Source: Terfezia claveryi | Lineage: Eukaryota > Ascomycota > Pezizomycetes > Pezizales > Pezizaceae | DNA length: 64,000 nucleotides | Reading direction: 5' to 3' | NCBI GenBank assembly: GCA_015179025.1 | Contig: WHUX01000093.1 | Location: forward strand, 141,879 to 205,878 | Shown here: positions 1 to 12,800 of the stretch, piece after piece | How positions within the stretch are numbered: position 1 is the first letter of the stretch | Layout: the number at the start of each line of letters is the position of its first letter | Position numbers and translations under genes: made by a program | The notes under the pieces: model-generated | Database searches by the model: none | The model's input: only the letters and a program-made list of their open reading frames with translations | What the model was told of the DNA's origin: nothing

Positions 1-1017
1 AAGAAAGGGCGCGGTGCACGAGGGTGGTAGTGTGGGTTATGGCCGTGGGGAGCTTTTGTGGGTGGTCGTAGAGGAAGTGTGTGGCAATGGCGAACGCAGG
101 GGAGAGGTCTGTGGGGGCCGGGCCGAGATTAGTTCTCATACCTATGTCACAAGAAGTGATGTACTGTATGAAGTAGGATTCACATTACGTACCAGTCAAC
201 CCGAAAAACATCCACTGCCTTGCCAGTGCCTTCCCGGCCTCGTCCTGCGGACACAGGCCTGCGCACGTGCCTCCACTAGATCCTCTCGGCTGCCCATACC
301 TTTCAACGAGATACATCACCACTGCGCCCGTCTCCACCAGCACTAAATCTTTATTCGAATGATCCACTAATGCAGGAACACGCATATCGCTGTCAACGGA
401 GTTGAGGCCTAGGAAGTCTAAATCCGCCGAGTTTGCCCCACGAACACCAACCGGAATGATGGTGTATGGGAGGCCGAGCTCTTCGAGGAGGAGGGCAATG
501 GTCCAGGTGGGGGAGCGTGGTGCGCGAGGAGGGTGAATTGCGGTGAGGGGGGAGTGGTGGGAGGGGTAGGCAGTGTGGTGTGTGTGGGAGTGTGCGTGGG
601 TATGGGCGTGGGATGGGTCATGGCGCTGGTTCGTGAGGTTGGTGGGGTTGTAGATGCTGCCCGTGGTGGTGCTGGTGCTGCTGTGGTACTCGAACGTCTC
701 GATCCATTGTCAGCATTAGTAACTGCCTCTGTACCCGAGTTTGAAGCTGGTACTGGTATTGAGTGAGACTTTTGTCGGTGGAGATGGTGATTGTGACCCA
801 AATGATGATGGTTGCTGTGACTCGCGTCGATGGAGTGTGAATGAGGGCCCACCGGCGACCCAATCGTGATACTACCATTGGTCTTGTGTCGCAGGAATTT
901 AGGTATCGATATCATCCTCAAGCTTCTCTGTAGAGCTACTATAGCTCTCGATCTCTTGAATCTCGAAAATGAAGTATCCGTCTCGTTTTCCGTTGATGTT
1001 TCTTGTTCGGTATTCAA
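1..1017 (-). CDS. Glutathione S-transferase-like protein, 3'-partial, apparent frameshift
   Basis: The minus frame from about 520 down to 193 reads like a GST N-terminal thioredoxin fold: TWTIALLLEELGLPYTIIPV, then RVPALVDHS and ETGAVVMYLVERYG, then QWMFFGLT. A GT..AG intron at 192-109 leads to a last visible exon (108-1, ATHFLYDPPTKAPHG) that runs off the window. GSTs conjugate glutathione to electrophiles; this one would belong to the fungal Ure2/GST-like group. Upstream, 1017-about 510 is open in a different frame: about 165 residues rich in Ser, His, Thr and Pro, ending FTLLAHHAPP, which is what should precede TWTIALL. The frames meet at a run of five C (plus strand G509-513), so one base appears to be missing, or an error is present. 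The start ATG at 1017 is the first in that frame. The GST assignment is fairly secure; the long low-complexity N-terminus and whether the gene is functional are not. Confidence 0.55.
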
Positions 1018-3059
1018 GCCGCTTCAGAGGTGAGCCGAAACTTTAAAATACTTTCCGCGATGATCCCGTAATCGTCGCGCAGCAGAACTGAACAATGATA
1101 TTTTGTAACTTCTGTTGACCTTTCGTTGTGTATGTGTCGTGTGATCATAAATAAACCGTCGATCCCGTCGCCGCATCACAGGGGCACAAACTACTCTCAC
1201 GCCGAAAAGAGAAAGCAAAATAAGCAACTTAAACAAGCAAAGAGCAAAAAGCAAAAATGAGAACACAGGAACGATTCCCGGCGTGGAGGCCGAGTGACAT
1301 GCAACTCTGCTATGAGTTACCGGCAGCCGGAAATCAGGTTACGATCAGCACATACCTAGAAGGTACCTAGTACTCCGTAGTGCTGGTCAATAAGTTTCTG
1401 TAGAATATATACGGGGCTCTTAGTAAAGTAACTGAAACACATTTTGACCTGCTTAAATAAATCTCCTATAACTGAGTGACATGCACTTGAGGAAAGACGT
1501 CCTGAACTTGCGAGGGTATATCAGATTCACTACGTGTCATATTTGGAAGTGACCCCCCATACTTCATCAATTTCCAGAAGAATGTGACATTTCCGGTCAA
1601 GAGTCCTCCTTCAATTAATTGACGCTTTATTCTTTCCAGGTTCCACCCCGCATATATACTTATGCATTCTCCACAACTCTACTGTAGAGTACATGGCGGA
1701 TAACATAGCAAATACGCAGTCTACCGCATACACATGTCGAATAGAGTACTGTAAGATATATACACTTGTATTTTTGTATTTTACATGCCAATGCCCACAG
1801 CAGGCTGTGCCATGACGCGCGGGGGGCGATCCATGAGGAGAAGCTTGTTGCCATGGAAATGATCGGCCACATACAACTCCCGTCTCGGAACATTTTCGGG
1901 ATTCCCGAATATAGACGCACACCGCCGCAAGCATGTAGGTACCTAGGTACTGGGTAGGAGAGGTTTATAAATAGGTATGTATATATTCCAGCCTTGTACC
2001 GGTACTCCGTACAGATACCTAAGCTACTTATATTTCACTTGCAGAATGGAACAATAATAATAGGTGCATATTAGGCACTAGGTACCTCTAGAGTACTTCA
2101 GATCGAGCCCAGAATATAGGACTCCACAAATTGTTAGAAACCCCTGACGTCATACCGTTGAGATGTGTCCACGGGGCTTGATGCAGCACATCACCGGCCA
2201 CAGGTTGGAAATGATTGAACCTCATTGGCCTCCCGATTTGCGCCTCATGAAAATCTCTTGCTCACGGGTCGCCGATATGTCCGTGAGCTGATCCATCCCC
2301 CAGTTCATTAGTGAATTTCATGCCCATGATTAGGTTACCTAACTACCTACCCCTGATCCTCGAGACACGTGAGACAAGCCCGAACCGGGACGGTTGTGGC
2401 ACATTCGGCTTTTTCGGTTTGCAATACCTAACAGAGACCGCGTCGTCTATCGCCGCACAGCAAATCGCACTCGTGCCTTTATGTGTAGCTGTCGCCCGCA
2501 AAAAGTTCTGTACCTAGGTACTCTACTTTGCTTTGCAAGACTCGAGTTATGAATAGTTGCAGTTAGGGCCACAGTGTTGCTTACGGGTTATCGCATACAG
2601 TATCACATCAACACCGCCCGCCCCCTGCAGACCCTTCCGTGCCGTGTAATTTCGATACCGATTTGCTCGGCTGGTGGCGAGGAAGGAAACTACCGGTACT
2701 GTAAAATACGCATTCCATTCCCATTCTTGTCGTGCATACGTATGCATTTCTTGTACTCTGAAGTTAGGGTAGGAACTGTACATACATACGTGTCATGGAT
2801 TGCGTCTGTGCATGTTACCTACCGAAAGAAAGGGAGGGCAGCGACCCGTAAGATATCAACGACATTTCGCATTCCTCACTTGTTCTAGATACCCGTCGGC
2901 AACAGAGGAGCATAGTCAAAGCAAGAAATGCAAAGATATGGATAATCAATTATAGCTCTATATTATACACTAGTACTACTACTCCGTACATACCAAAGCC
3001 AATTCTCTTTCCGCCTACTCTTTCCCTGAATATTTACCGCGTACACAATCCACCACCAC
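1018..3059. other. Intergenic, no supported gene
   Basis: Short ORFs here look like chance or shadow frames. The stretch carries several GGTACCTAGGTAC-like palindromic words (near 1354, 1937, 2075 and 2513) and three copies of the nonamer TACTCCGTA (near 1372, 2005 and 2980). It separates two minus-strand genes, so it should hold the promoter of the GST-like gene at its left end. Confidence 0.6.
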
Positions 3060-4882
3060 CTAATTCTTCCCTGAAAATGGCTTCGAGTTATTCGGGAGCT
3101 TAACCCTAAACAACAATGCCTGATTATCAAAGTTCTTTCCCGAACCATCCACAAACCTTATATCCCCCGTCGAGATATACCCATCCTGGGTTATGAAATC
3201 ATTGTCAGACATACTCAGCACCCACCACTCATCATCATTTCCATCGTTCCCATCCACAGGCATCATTGCAATACTCTCCCACTTTTCATTCAGGCAATTC
3301 TCATCGTCGGCCCCGCCGTTCCTCAACCCAAATTTGGAGAGCTCCGAGTCGACGTTGAAGCTCAGAAAGGGACAGTACATTGCTGGGGCGATGCTGGAGA
3401 GAAGGGTGCCGGAGGTGGGGGACGTAGTGACAGTTTGGAGCTTACGGGGCTTGATGTCGCTTGCCTTACTAATGTCAACGATGTCGATTTGGCGGTATTG
3501 AGAGGTGGTAAGGTCTGTGCCACGGCCGAATCCGTCGCGGGAGAGAACGAAGAATTGATCATCGCCGAGGGCTTGAATCTCGGATTGAGCGGCGGTGCGG
3601 GGCTTGCTGCCGGGTTTCTTGGTAGGCTGTTGAAGTGCAGGATCAGTATACAGTATATAGGAAGGCATAAGAGTTTTTTTTTTTTTTCAAAGTGTACGTA
3701 CATCAATGTATTGTGGTAATGGCACGACGTATTCCCGAGATAATTTCACCTTGTCCTTTCCGGAGATATCGTACTTCAACATCCTAGTGTATCTGTTCGT
3801 GGTCTTGTCCAATCCACCATCTTGGATCATGGCGCTCTGCAGCATCACATACAAACTCTTTCCATCCCCGGATACGGTAAGGCCCTCGAAACCCTGGTTA
3901 TTGCTGCGTCCAGACACCGGTTTCGCAGGAACAGGGTGGAGATCGGGGTTGTAGATGGGTGGGTTGTCAGAAGCAAAGCTGTATCCAAATCCCGTCAACA
4001 TCTACGAAATTTTGAGGGGGTGTGGTAGTTCATAACGTACCTCTGGGTTCCATTTCGCAGTGGAATATACGCATCTGGGGGCCTCAACGCCATATCCATC
4101 TTCCCAGTCTTGTCGAATTTGTATACATACGGACCATACTCATCACTAATCCAGAATCCTCCATCATCCTGAGTATCGAGCACCAATCCCTCCGGGTCCA
4201 TGCACACCCTTACGCCACCTTGCCCCGCACCACCAAATCCATCTCCAGTATACTTTGCCGCAGGGAGGGCAGGGAATCCACCGTAGTTGAGGATGGTAGT
4301 GGGATCAAGGCCGGAAATTGGCTTTCCAGCGGGATCACGCAGGAGAATAGTATCTATATAGAGGAACTTCACATTTGGTGGGGAGGGGGAGGCGGTGTTT
4401 GCGAGTTTGGGGGTGAAATCGATTTGGAATTTATGGAGGCGGGGTTGCCAGAGGGTAGTTCCTTCGGTGTTCCTACAGCACACAGCGTCATTTGTCATGA
4501 AACTCAATATTGCTTATATCAACATGGGGGGGGAGCCAAACCATCCACGATCGGGCATAGTCCACAACGTCCCCTCATAGTACGTCTCAATCGTTCTGTT
4601 TCCCCCTCCCAAGACCGCTCGCGTCTTCTTCTCCCAGCTCTTCCTCTCAAGCGCAATTGACGAGCCCAAGCTCAATGTGTCACCATATTTATCCCTGAAG
4701 TTCGACGGGACGAATCCATACCCAGCGAGCTCGCGGTAAGTGTAGGTTTTGCCATTGCAGGTGGTTTGTTTGACGAAGCCAGAGGTGGGTTCGGGTGTTC
4801 GCTCTTGGAGGGATGGTGCGGCGGTGGCGAAGCAGGCGAAGGCCAGGACGAGGAGGGATGAGGAGAGAGTGAAGCGGACCAT
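3060..4882 (-). CDS. Secreted phytase-like / esterase-like protein (4 exons)
   Basis: Exons 4882-4524, 4472-4041, 3978-3702 and 3626-3060 join in frame across introns of 51, 62 and 75 bp, all GT..AG, to give 544 residues. Residues 1-21 form a signal peptide (hydrophobic SSLLVLAFACFATA), so the product is probably secreted or vacuolar. The body matches the 'esterase-like activity of phytase' beta-propeller family: EGTLWTMPDRGW, WQPRLHKFQIDF, PEGLVLDTQDDGGFWISDEYG, NQGFEGLTVSGDGKSLYV, AAQSEIQAL and FFVLSRDGFGRG. Members are usually 400-550 residues and are predicted hydrolases of phosphate esters; the true substrate is often unknown. Exon junctions fall exactly where these motifs need them (for example SFASDNPPIY). 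No stops or frameshifts. A minus-strand start at 4882 is supported by the signal peptide directly behind it. Confidence 0.85.
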
Positions 4883-6836
4883 TTTAGGCGATGTAGGAGC
4901 GAGAGATGAGATGAGAGTATCTCGCTAAAGCTATAGCTACAGGTCGGTGATCTAAAGACACCTCGTAGACGATACTATCCTGTGATATATACTTATATTC
5001 AGGCGATTGGAATGAGTACCAGTACCGGAGATAGTTGCAAGAGATATGCGAGCTATAAGCCATACACATGGGTAAATATATGTGTGTAGAGTACATATCT
5101 ATCGGCCTTGTCCTACCAGCAGCTACTTCACTGGGTAACGTAGGCTACGAGGTAGCGAGCCAGCTGGGAAGCGCGCCGATAAGGGGGCACTAAGCCTATA
5201 TGAGCTCAAACCGGTGGCGTTAGGAGTCAGAATAATCGATGAAAAAGTTCATACCGTTTTACACACACTATAGGCAATACAACAGTTCATTATCAGGAGA
5301 AAATGATCCAACCTGCTATACAGGCTTACGAAGAAACAAAATATAATTGTGAGTTGTAAGAGAAACTGTACGTACCTATATACAGCGCTGTCGCGGACAA
5401 CCCAAGTTGACAGTTTTAGGCTTAGTGCCCCTTACCCTGGCTGGCTCGCTACCCCGTTTTGTCATGCCACATATATCCATCTGCAATTTTCTAGATCCCG
5501 AATCTCAAATCTCATTTGTGTTTTTTATAGCACCGAACAAACACTGCCGCAGAGGAGCCAGTGATGAGGCGGGTGTGTGGATCAATTCGGTGATGTTGTT
5601 CCTGCACGTATGTTGACATTTCCGATGACGGATGTGGGGCCGAGATCAGGGCAACGGGCGAAAAGATGGTGACAGGGATGTAGGGATTATAGCTTGCAGT
5701 ACCAGGCACGAGCACGAGCGAGGAATTCCAATTGGCGGAGGGACGGCTGGAATTCTTATGGCGATGGGGCATGAAGTCGATTAACAAGGACGGACGTTCG
5801 AAGAGTTTTAAACAAAACAGCCAGCTGGTTGGTGTCGTGACTATAGGGCTCAATACTTGTGTCTCTGCGTAAATTAAAATAAATGTCGCAAAAGGAAGCG
5901 GCAGATGTGGGTATAGCCTCAAACTCACATGAAATATACTTATGTACTATATAAAGTACATAGACATCTCGAAGGAGCTCTCATGACAGGTGAAAGGTCA
6001 AAGTCAGGGTAATGAGCATCGAGCTAGGTGAATGCTCGGTCATACGGAGTAATCAAGTATGTAATCTTGATCACCATTGCTTCAGGTAATTACTGCGAAG
6101 CCCAAACCGGACAACCTTTTTTTTTTTTATTCGTTTGATAAAAGTCAAGAAGCTAAACATGCTTCATTCTCAAGTTCCTTTTATCCCAAAGGTCTTTGTG
6201 CTAATTCGGGTGTATTCGATACATTATAAGCCCCACCGAAGGTTCTCTTTGCCTACTGAGACATACTTAAGTATATATTCCGCCTACTACTCAACCCCGC
6301 TCGTTATCTGTCAACCTAGAGATACCTAAGTATTCTTAGATTGTTAAGCTAGTTCGGGCCTCTGTTTCATCAGCGTTCCTGAGAGAGATTATATTCCATT
6401 TTTGCCAAAAGGCGTGGTAAATGGCACAGAGAGATGCTCGAAAGGTTGCGTGAACATTCTCCCAGATTACCCAGAGCCCAAGGAGTGGATGTAAAAGACC
6501 AGAAATAGCCTCAATGTAGTCTGGTTGCTTCTGCACGGCATGCACCAATTCTTTAGCCTCTTTTGGTGTTCTCAAGTGCCACTGAGGACCAAAAGAATCA
6601 TATATGAAGAAGAAAACCTTTTTGGGGAAACAGTTGCAATAGCATAAATCCCGCGGGTGGGCTGACAGCTTCCTCATAAGGGATACCATGATTGAGGGGT
6701 TTAAATACTTGAATTTGCTACATCAAGAAATCTTACAGCCCATACAATACATAAACACATAAACGAATCAAGCTAATCTTCCATATAACATAGAAAGCCC
6801 TCTATTTCTATCATGTTCGATGTATTTATGTGTAAA
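4883..6836. other. Intergenic; one weak minus-strand ORF
   Basis: Mostly AT-rich with no recognisable gene. The longest candidate, 6689-6336 on the minus strand (117 codons, including LRTPKEAKELVHAVQ), matches no family I recognise and lacks convincing splice partners. Another, 5928-5512 minus, is low complexity. A TACGGAGTA word lies near 6049. Confidence 0.5.
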
Positions 6837-8340
6837 TTAGTTTCTGGCTCTCTCAGAACCCTCCTTTGCGACTTCGTTTGCCAACCGCTTAGCCTCCTCC
6901 ACTTTCCTATTCAAAACATCTGACACCTCACGCATAGTCTCTTCCGCCAATCTTCTTGCCTGGGGGCTCCTATACTGGAACAACTCCATAATATCCCTAG
7001 CCTTCGGAATCGTCTCCGATAATTTATCTCCACCTGGGATCTGCCTCAGGTAGTTCTCGGCCTGGCTTATGATATTATCCCAATTGTCTCCTCCCGAGCC
7101 CACGATGGAACTGCCGATCATGTCACCCCCTTTGTCGGAAGATACCTGCTTCACCTTATCTCCAACGTAGTCCTTTATCTTCTTCGCCCCTTCTTCGCCA
7201 TTTTGTGCATTCCGTCTGATGATGCCAATGACCTCATAAACCCCGCCAACACTGCCAGTCTGCAGAGCAGCCCTCTTCAATCCCTCGGCATTCTCCTTCA
7301 TAAAGTCCCTCACATTTCCTGGAAGTAAATCCAGTAGACCATCCTTATTGCTGAGTAAATCGCCATACGCCTCATTCCATGCCTGCTCTGTAGCTTTCTG
7401 CCCCAGTCGTCGGACTTGGTCAGACTTATTCTGGATTATAGTCACAGCCTTATATATTGTGGTAGGATCAGTGGCTGCTCCGGTCAAGCTTTGGCCCTCA
7501 AGTAACTGCTCCAACTCCCGATACATATCTTGCACAACCTTCGTTGCCTCGGGGCCAGTCTCTTTCGCAATTTTAGTGATATCGCTCAACGCATTTCCCG
7601 CACCAGAACGCTTTAGAGCGTCCTGCAACCCTGGGGTCTTATCCAACAACTGCTGCCCAACATCACCAACCAACCTCCTCAGTTTCTTCCCCTTATCCTC
7701 CAATACGTCCTTCAGCATTTCCGCTGTATGTGCATCAAATCCACCCTCGTTAAATATTTTCCTTACCTCGGCATACGTCTCATTTACCAAATTCTGCACC
7801 TCCTCTGCTCGGGGCCCAGAAGCAAAATCTTCGAGCTGATCAAATGCCGAATCCATTTTTTCTTTAGCCTCTCCCGGCAAAAGGTTGGCGTAGGACCTGG
7901 CAGCATTGCGGATATATTTGAGGGCTTGATTAGAAGCAGGTGCTTCGGAGAGCTTCTCCTTCACAGTCTCCTTCATCCTTTCGACAGTTTCTGCTGTGCT
8001 TCGGAGGGTCTTCATGACCTTGGCGGTCCCGGACACGTGGTACCAGATGTAAACACCAGCCAGGGCTACAAAGCCCCCAGCGAAACCGGCCACAAGGGGG
8101 GATTGGGTGGCATCACTTGCCCAGTCTCGCTGAAAAGAAGGGTCAAAGGTGAGTATTAAAAAATTTTTTTTTTTCATTTTACTCGGAAATTAATGAAGGA
8201 CTCACAATTGTAGTGCTCTGGAACCTACGGCCCGCAGGTCGTCGAGCTGGGGCAATCCTGGTGAGCTGTCCTGACCGTAAAGCCGGCCGGAGGAGATATT
8301 GGGATTGTCTGGCCGATCGTGCAGCTGATGCGGAGAACAT
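6837..8340 (-). CDS. Mitochondrial single-pass membrane protein, coiled-coil, unknown function (2 exons)
   Basis: Exon 1 (8340-8206) encodes MFSASAARSARQSQYLLRPA and a further Arg-rich stretch ending RRFQST, a classic mitochondrial presequence. A 76-bp GT..AG intron (8205-8130) joins it to exon 2 (8129-6837), giving 475 residues. Residues about 55-75 (SPLVAGFAGGFVALAGVYIWY) form one membrane segment. The remainder is highly charged, alpha-helical and rich in Glu/Lys/Ala heptads, ending in a long helix (VEEAKRLANEVAKEG). It probably sits in the inner membrane with its helical domain on one face. It looks like a conserved Pezizomycotina hypothetical protein; I cannot name it. Exon 2 alone would begin with a poor lysine-rich start from intron sequence, so the spliced start is preferred. 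Confidence 0.75.
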
Positions 8341-9651
8341 TGTGCTAACGATGTGATATTACGGTGGAGGTAGATAATGTTGTGAGCTACCTCTGGCACA
8401 GAGTAGCTATTCGCGAGGGAATGATGGCGTGAGGGATGTCTCGAAGGAATTATATTGCCCAATGCCTATGATGTCACTGGAACCGGTCTGTGCTAGCGTT
8501 GACCCAGACCCTCCGTAGAGGAAAACTAATGGAGGCCTACCTACGGCCAACTAGTGCAAACTAACTCGAATTCTATGTGGCATAACTTGTTCTGCAGCAG
8601 CTCAACCTCGCATGAATTATATCAAAACAATGACCTCGGCGTGCCATATTCAGCGTTTTCAATACATCCCCGTATCTTGCTAATTGGGCTTAGGACAGTA
8701 GATCTGAAGATTCGGGCATTTGGGAGGGAGTGTTGTAGTTGTGATGTAGGTTCTTGTGCGCAGGAGAACGGGCCAGGGTTTTGTTTACATTATGACGTCG
8801 GCCAGGGACGGAATGGACTTCCTTAAAGGTAGAAAGCGAAAGAGGGTAACTTGCAATAGTGTATTACGACTGCAATCCAAAAGTGTGCTACCTAAATCCT
8901 GACAAAAACATAGGAAAGAAGTTGGAGCCGTATTCAATAGAGGGATATGCATTCCTGAAGCAACTTTATGTGAAGCTTGGTCCACTGTTGCTATTGTCAC
9001 ATGCTCGACTGCCGTATCGGGGAAAACTATATATGTAGCTATTTTCCTAGCCCGAACATAATGTTCAATTATTTTTTGGGCCAATCAAGAAGATAAGGAT
9101 ATACCAGCCTAATTCTTTTCCTCTGTGCATGCCCATTTGCCACTCATCACACTCCCACCGATTAGTATGATAAGTATTGAGGATTTTCTTTTTTTTTTTT
9201 TTTTTTTTGGAATTCTAGGTATACCCGCAATCGACCTAAGATCATTTTCGACCTATGCTTTCGGCACAAGAAACGGAAGCTACGCACAACTGTATAAATC
9301 TTAACCCCGAGTCTGAATGGCCGGCCTCTTCCTTCCTCTGTCAAAATCATATACTTCCGTAGGCAGCCAGCGACCTCTAACCTTCATCCCCAACTGATCG
9401 TTGAATAATGTAATCATCGCCGGCTGATGAGAAGTTCAAGGGTATCAAAAGGCTCATTATTCTCCCTCTCCCTCATATTTTTTAAGAAAGACCGGAACGT
9501 CACGAAAGAACCGAAAAGTAAGGATGGGGCGGTTATCCGATACCCGTCCCAGCAACTTGTCGATATAAAAACCCAAAAAGGGCCTCCACGGCGTCCCACC
9601 TCCCTCCGTCCTCCTCTAGAATCAAGATGGTTTGGAACTCTGAACTACTAA
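8341..9651. other. Intergenic, no supported gene
   Basis: Holds the 5' flank of the mitochondrial protein gene and a T20-class homopolymer near 9188-9208. No coding frame with recognisable similarity was found on either strand. Confidence 0.55.
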
Positions 9652-9898
9652 GTGGTAGAGCTGCTTTTGGATAATGGTGCGCAAGTGAATACCCTTGGAG
9701 GTCACTACGGGTATGCTCTGCAGACAGTAGAACAGTTCTGATCGACGATTTGAAACGGTTAAAGTCCCTATGATACTCCAGCTGTTACTCGACAAAGGAG
9801 CCGATGTCAATGCGCAGGGTGGAAAATTTGGCAATGCAACACGAGCTGCTCTTGCATCCTCATATGCGCATTTGAACCTCAAGTACTGTACGCCATGA
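9652..9898 (+). pseudogene. Relic of ankyrin repeats
   Basis: Two fragments read as degenerate ankyrin repeats. The first (9652-9742) reads VVELLLDNGAQVNTLGGHYG and ends at a TGA. After a frame break, the second (about 9764-9898) reads LQLLLDKGADVNAQGGKFGN and ends at a TGA. The style (LLDKGADVNAQGGxxG) is that of the C-terminal repeats of fungal NACHT/ankyrin NLR-like proteins, not that of the two intact ankyrin genes in this window. No start, splice sites or upstream domain are visible, so this is a leftover fragment. Confidence 0.6.
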
Positions 9899-12800
9899 GC
9901 AGATTAGTACGGTACATAGTCAGATGTAGCATTTCTACCCGTTTGGCTTTCCACGATACTTCAATTGGTTTTATATGTCGGCCATTGATGTTCTCATTCC
10001 AGGGGCATAACATCAACATATACAGCTTAACTTTTTTTAAGGTACTCTCAAGGGAATTTCCCCTAATGTATATCGTCAGACTGTCAGATTACTAGAAAGC
10101 GGGGGGCAGTATTGACTAGGGTAGCGTTAAAGGCAAACTTACTTTCCTTCGTTCGAGTCTTCGTTTGAGTTTGTTAATTTCTTGTAAGTAGCTTCGCGGA
10201 AGACTACGAAATAGAGTAGAAAAAAATGTAGACAGATTACCCTGCATAAGTGAACGCGTGGTACATATGCAGAGTAGGTGGTACAAAAGATCAACGTGGA
10301 CTACTTGGCTTCATACAGCTACTAGAGTGGAATTCTTAAATGCTTGTCAGGATGGAGGGCAATAATTGGTTAATATAACTGTCTAAAAGTGAAAGAGAAA
10401 ATGGATGGAGGGTTGGGGAGTCGAAACCCTTACCACCTAATATATATTCATATAGGATAAGGTTACTTTACAAAGATAGACGACAGGGAGAACGACAGGG
10501 GACTTAAAGTGCGAGAAATTTGGCTCCAGCAGTTAGAATAAGCTCCTGCTCTGCATGGAGTTGTTTTAAACCATAAAGTTTGATATTTGGACCTCTCAAA
10601 GATACAATTTATATCACTCCTGGTGAATATTTAAAGCTGCTTTATGCTAGCAAGTCTATTATTTATGTACTTAATATACCTATATTAAAGGCATCTAGTG
10701 CATCAAATCCACCTCGTGCCGACTTATCCGTCTATTATTATGTAGACTACATACAAGGCAATAATGTGAGAAACAGAATCCAAGTGTGGCTTTTCCCTTC
10801 ATGGCCTGGTCATGGTTCGCTACTGTTGCTAATACGAGAAATTAAGCTTATCTTACCCACACCTGGGCGAAGAAACCTATCACACGCACACGCCAACAGC
10901 TACCTAGTTGGTAAAGCATGTAGAAATATATTAGAGTTATTATCATCGCCCCAGTGGCGATATCATCCCGCTTAAGCTTGGCATTGTGATACAGCTACAA
11001 ATGGCAATAAAAACCAGCTGTCGGAGCCGGCTTCCCCGAGAAGCCAAGAGTCCGTTGATTTCCGCACGAGGCTAGGCACGAGGGTAGTATGTCTATTCCT
11101 AGTTTCATATCCAATTTGACCGCTGTATTATGGAAGTAGCTGCAAGAAGCTGGCGTTCGTACACGTAATCTAACTTGGGGAAGATTGGTATGGGGAATTG
11201 ACATCATGCTTCGGCCAGATACAGTGTTCGCACGTTAGTGTTTAGTGAGATTCTTTCAAAAGCATATACATATACTTCAACTTCCAGGGAAATTTGTGTT
11301 CCACAGGATATCGGAAAGATCGGGCTTGCCCACATGTACCTTTGTATAACTGGTTACATAATTCCATATATCGACTCATGTCACCAGTTATCTATCATTT
11401 GGTTGTGCAGAATTGTGCCAGGCATACAATGCCACCTCTGCTACAGTTCATTTTTTTCTATCAGGGTATTGAAAACCAGAATTCCAATTGTATCAAGGCT
11501 TACGCATGATACTCTGTGAATATCATTTGATTCTGGGCTTGGATATTACCAAGCAACGTATTTAGATGGCCCAATACCAAAAAGGTGCTCACTAATGCAT
11601 GCTAGGTACGGCATCTCGGATAGGTATGCTCTATGCCAGATTAAGTTCTAGATCTAGCCAATCATCTTTTCTATAGCTTAATAAACTAGATGCGGCATCT
11701 CCTCGGCAATTTCGATATCGCCAATTGAGCATCATAATTCTGGAGTTGTAACACCACAGAGATGCCGTGTTCGATACCTCAATAACAGCCAAGACTTCAG
11801 CTGAGCGAGCTCAGGGTGCCGGCCAAAATGGACAATATATTTGACTAAGCTACCCTAGCAGTGCAAGATAGAACAATATTGCGATTGTCGGGCAAGATTA
11901 GAAGGGGTTTCCTTCCCTCCTTTGCGGAAGAAAATCTATAGGCTGGAGAGCACTGTATACTGGAGGTGTAGTGGAATGATTAACGATGATTAATACACCA
12001 TTTCAACTCCAAAGGTCAATTGCAGGTTTAAGAAATTCTAATTTCGAGGTCCCGTATATGGTGGTCGCTTGAGGAAGCCATATCGGTTTGTCAGCTTCGG
12101 GACTCAGCATCGGATTGGGTGATCAGGAGAGTTTGATGACCGCAGTAGGATATTATTACTGTATATACTCGTCTAAAGCCAGTGAGATGCGTAAATTCTT
12201 CCGCGCTTATTTTCTAGGAATATGACGGTTCCTTGGTGGCAATCCAGGCCCAAGACTAAACTCGTAAAACGAGGTTGACTTTAGACAACATTGGACGGTA
12301 TGAGAACGTTGGGATCTCAAATTTAATGTACGATGTCTTGGATTGTAACTGTTTGGCCTAATGACATCATAACCAGTCACCTGAACCCACTAGGATCCTG
12401 GGATACCGGTACTTGTGAGAAATTTTGGGCTAAACTGTGCACCTTTTGGGATCATATTGATAACATAAACTTGTTGTATATTTATCTTGAGCGACCTGAT
12501 TCTATGGCGGCATGCATATGGTGGTATATGTGTTAAGGCTGCTTCACATCGGCTACAGCTCACGTTAAATATGATATTTTGGACGCCCAATTACTACGGT
12601 GCAGCGACTACAATTACCGTATTGAGTCGGAGTCTCTATAGCGATATAATCAGGGCTATATAAGATACCCCGACTCTCCTATAGTGTCCGTGGGTGGAAA
12701 CTCATGTGTGGCCTTGTTCACGAGGTCACATAGGGCCGGTGGCACCACACCCCTTGTCCTATAAAAGCCCTGGGAACCACGGGAGCACAGTTGTGAATCA

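Noticed and set aside
10900..10945. A-box-like word CTACCTAGTTGGTAAAGCATG suggesting a tRNA
   Set aside because: No B box at a proper distance and no cloverleaf pairing.
10580..10975. 131-codon plus-strand ORF
   Set aside because: No family similarity, no splice context and low codon regularity; probably chance.
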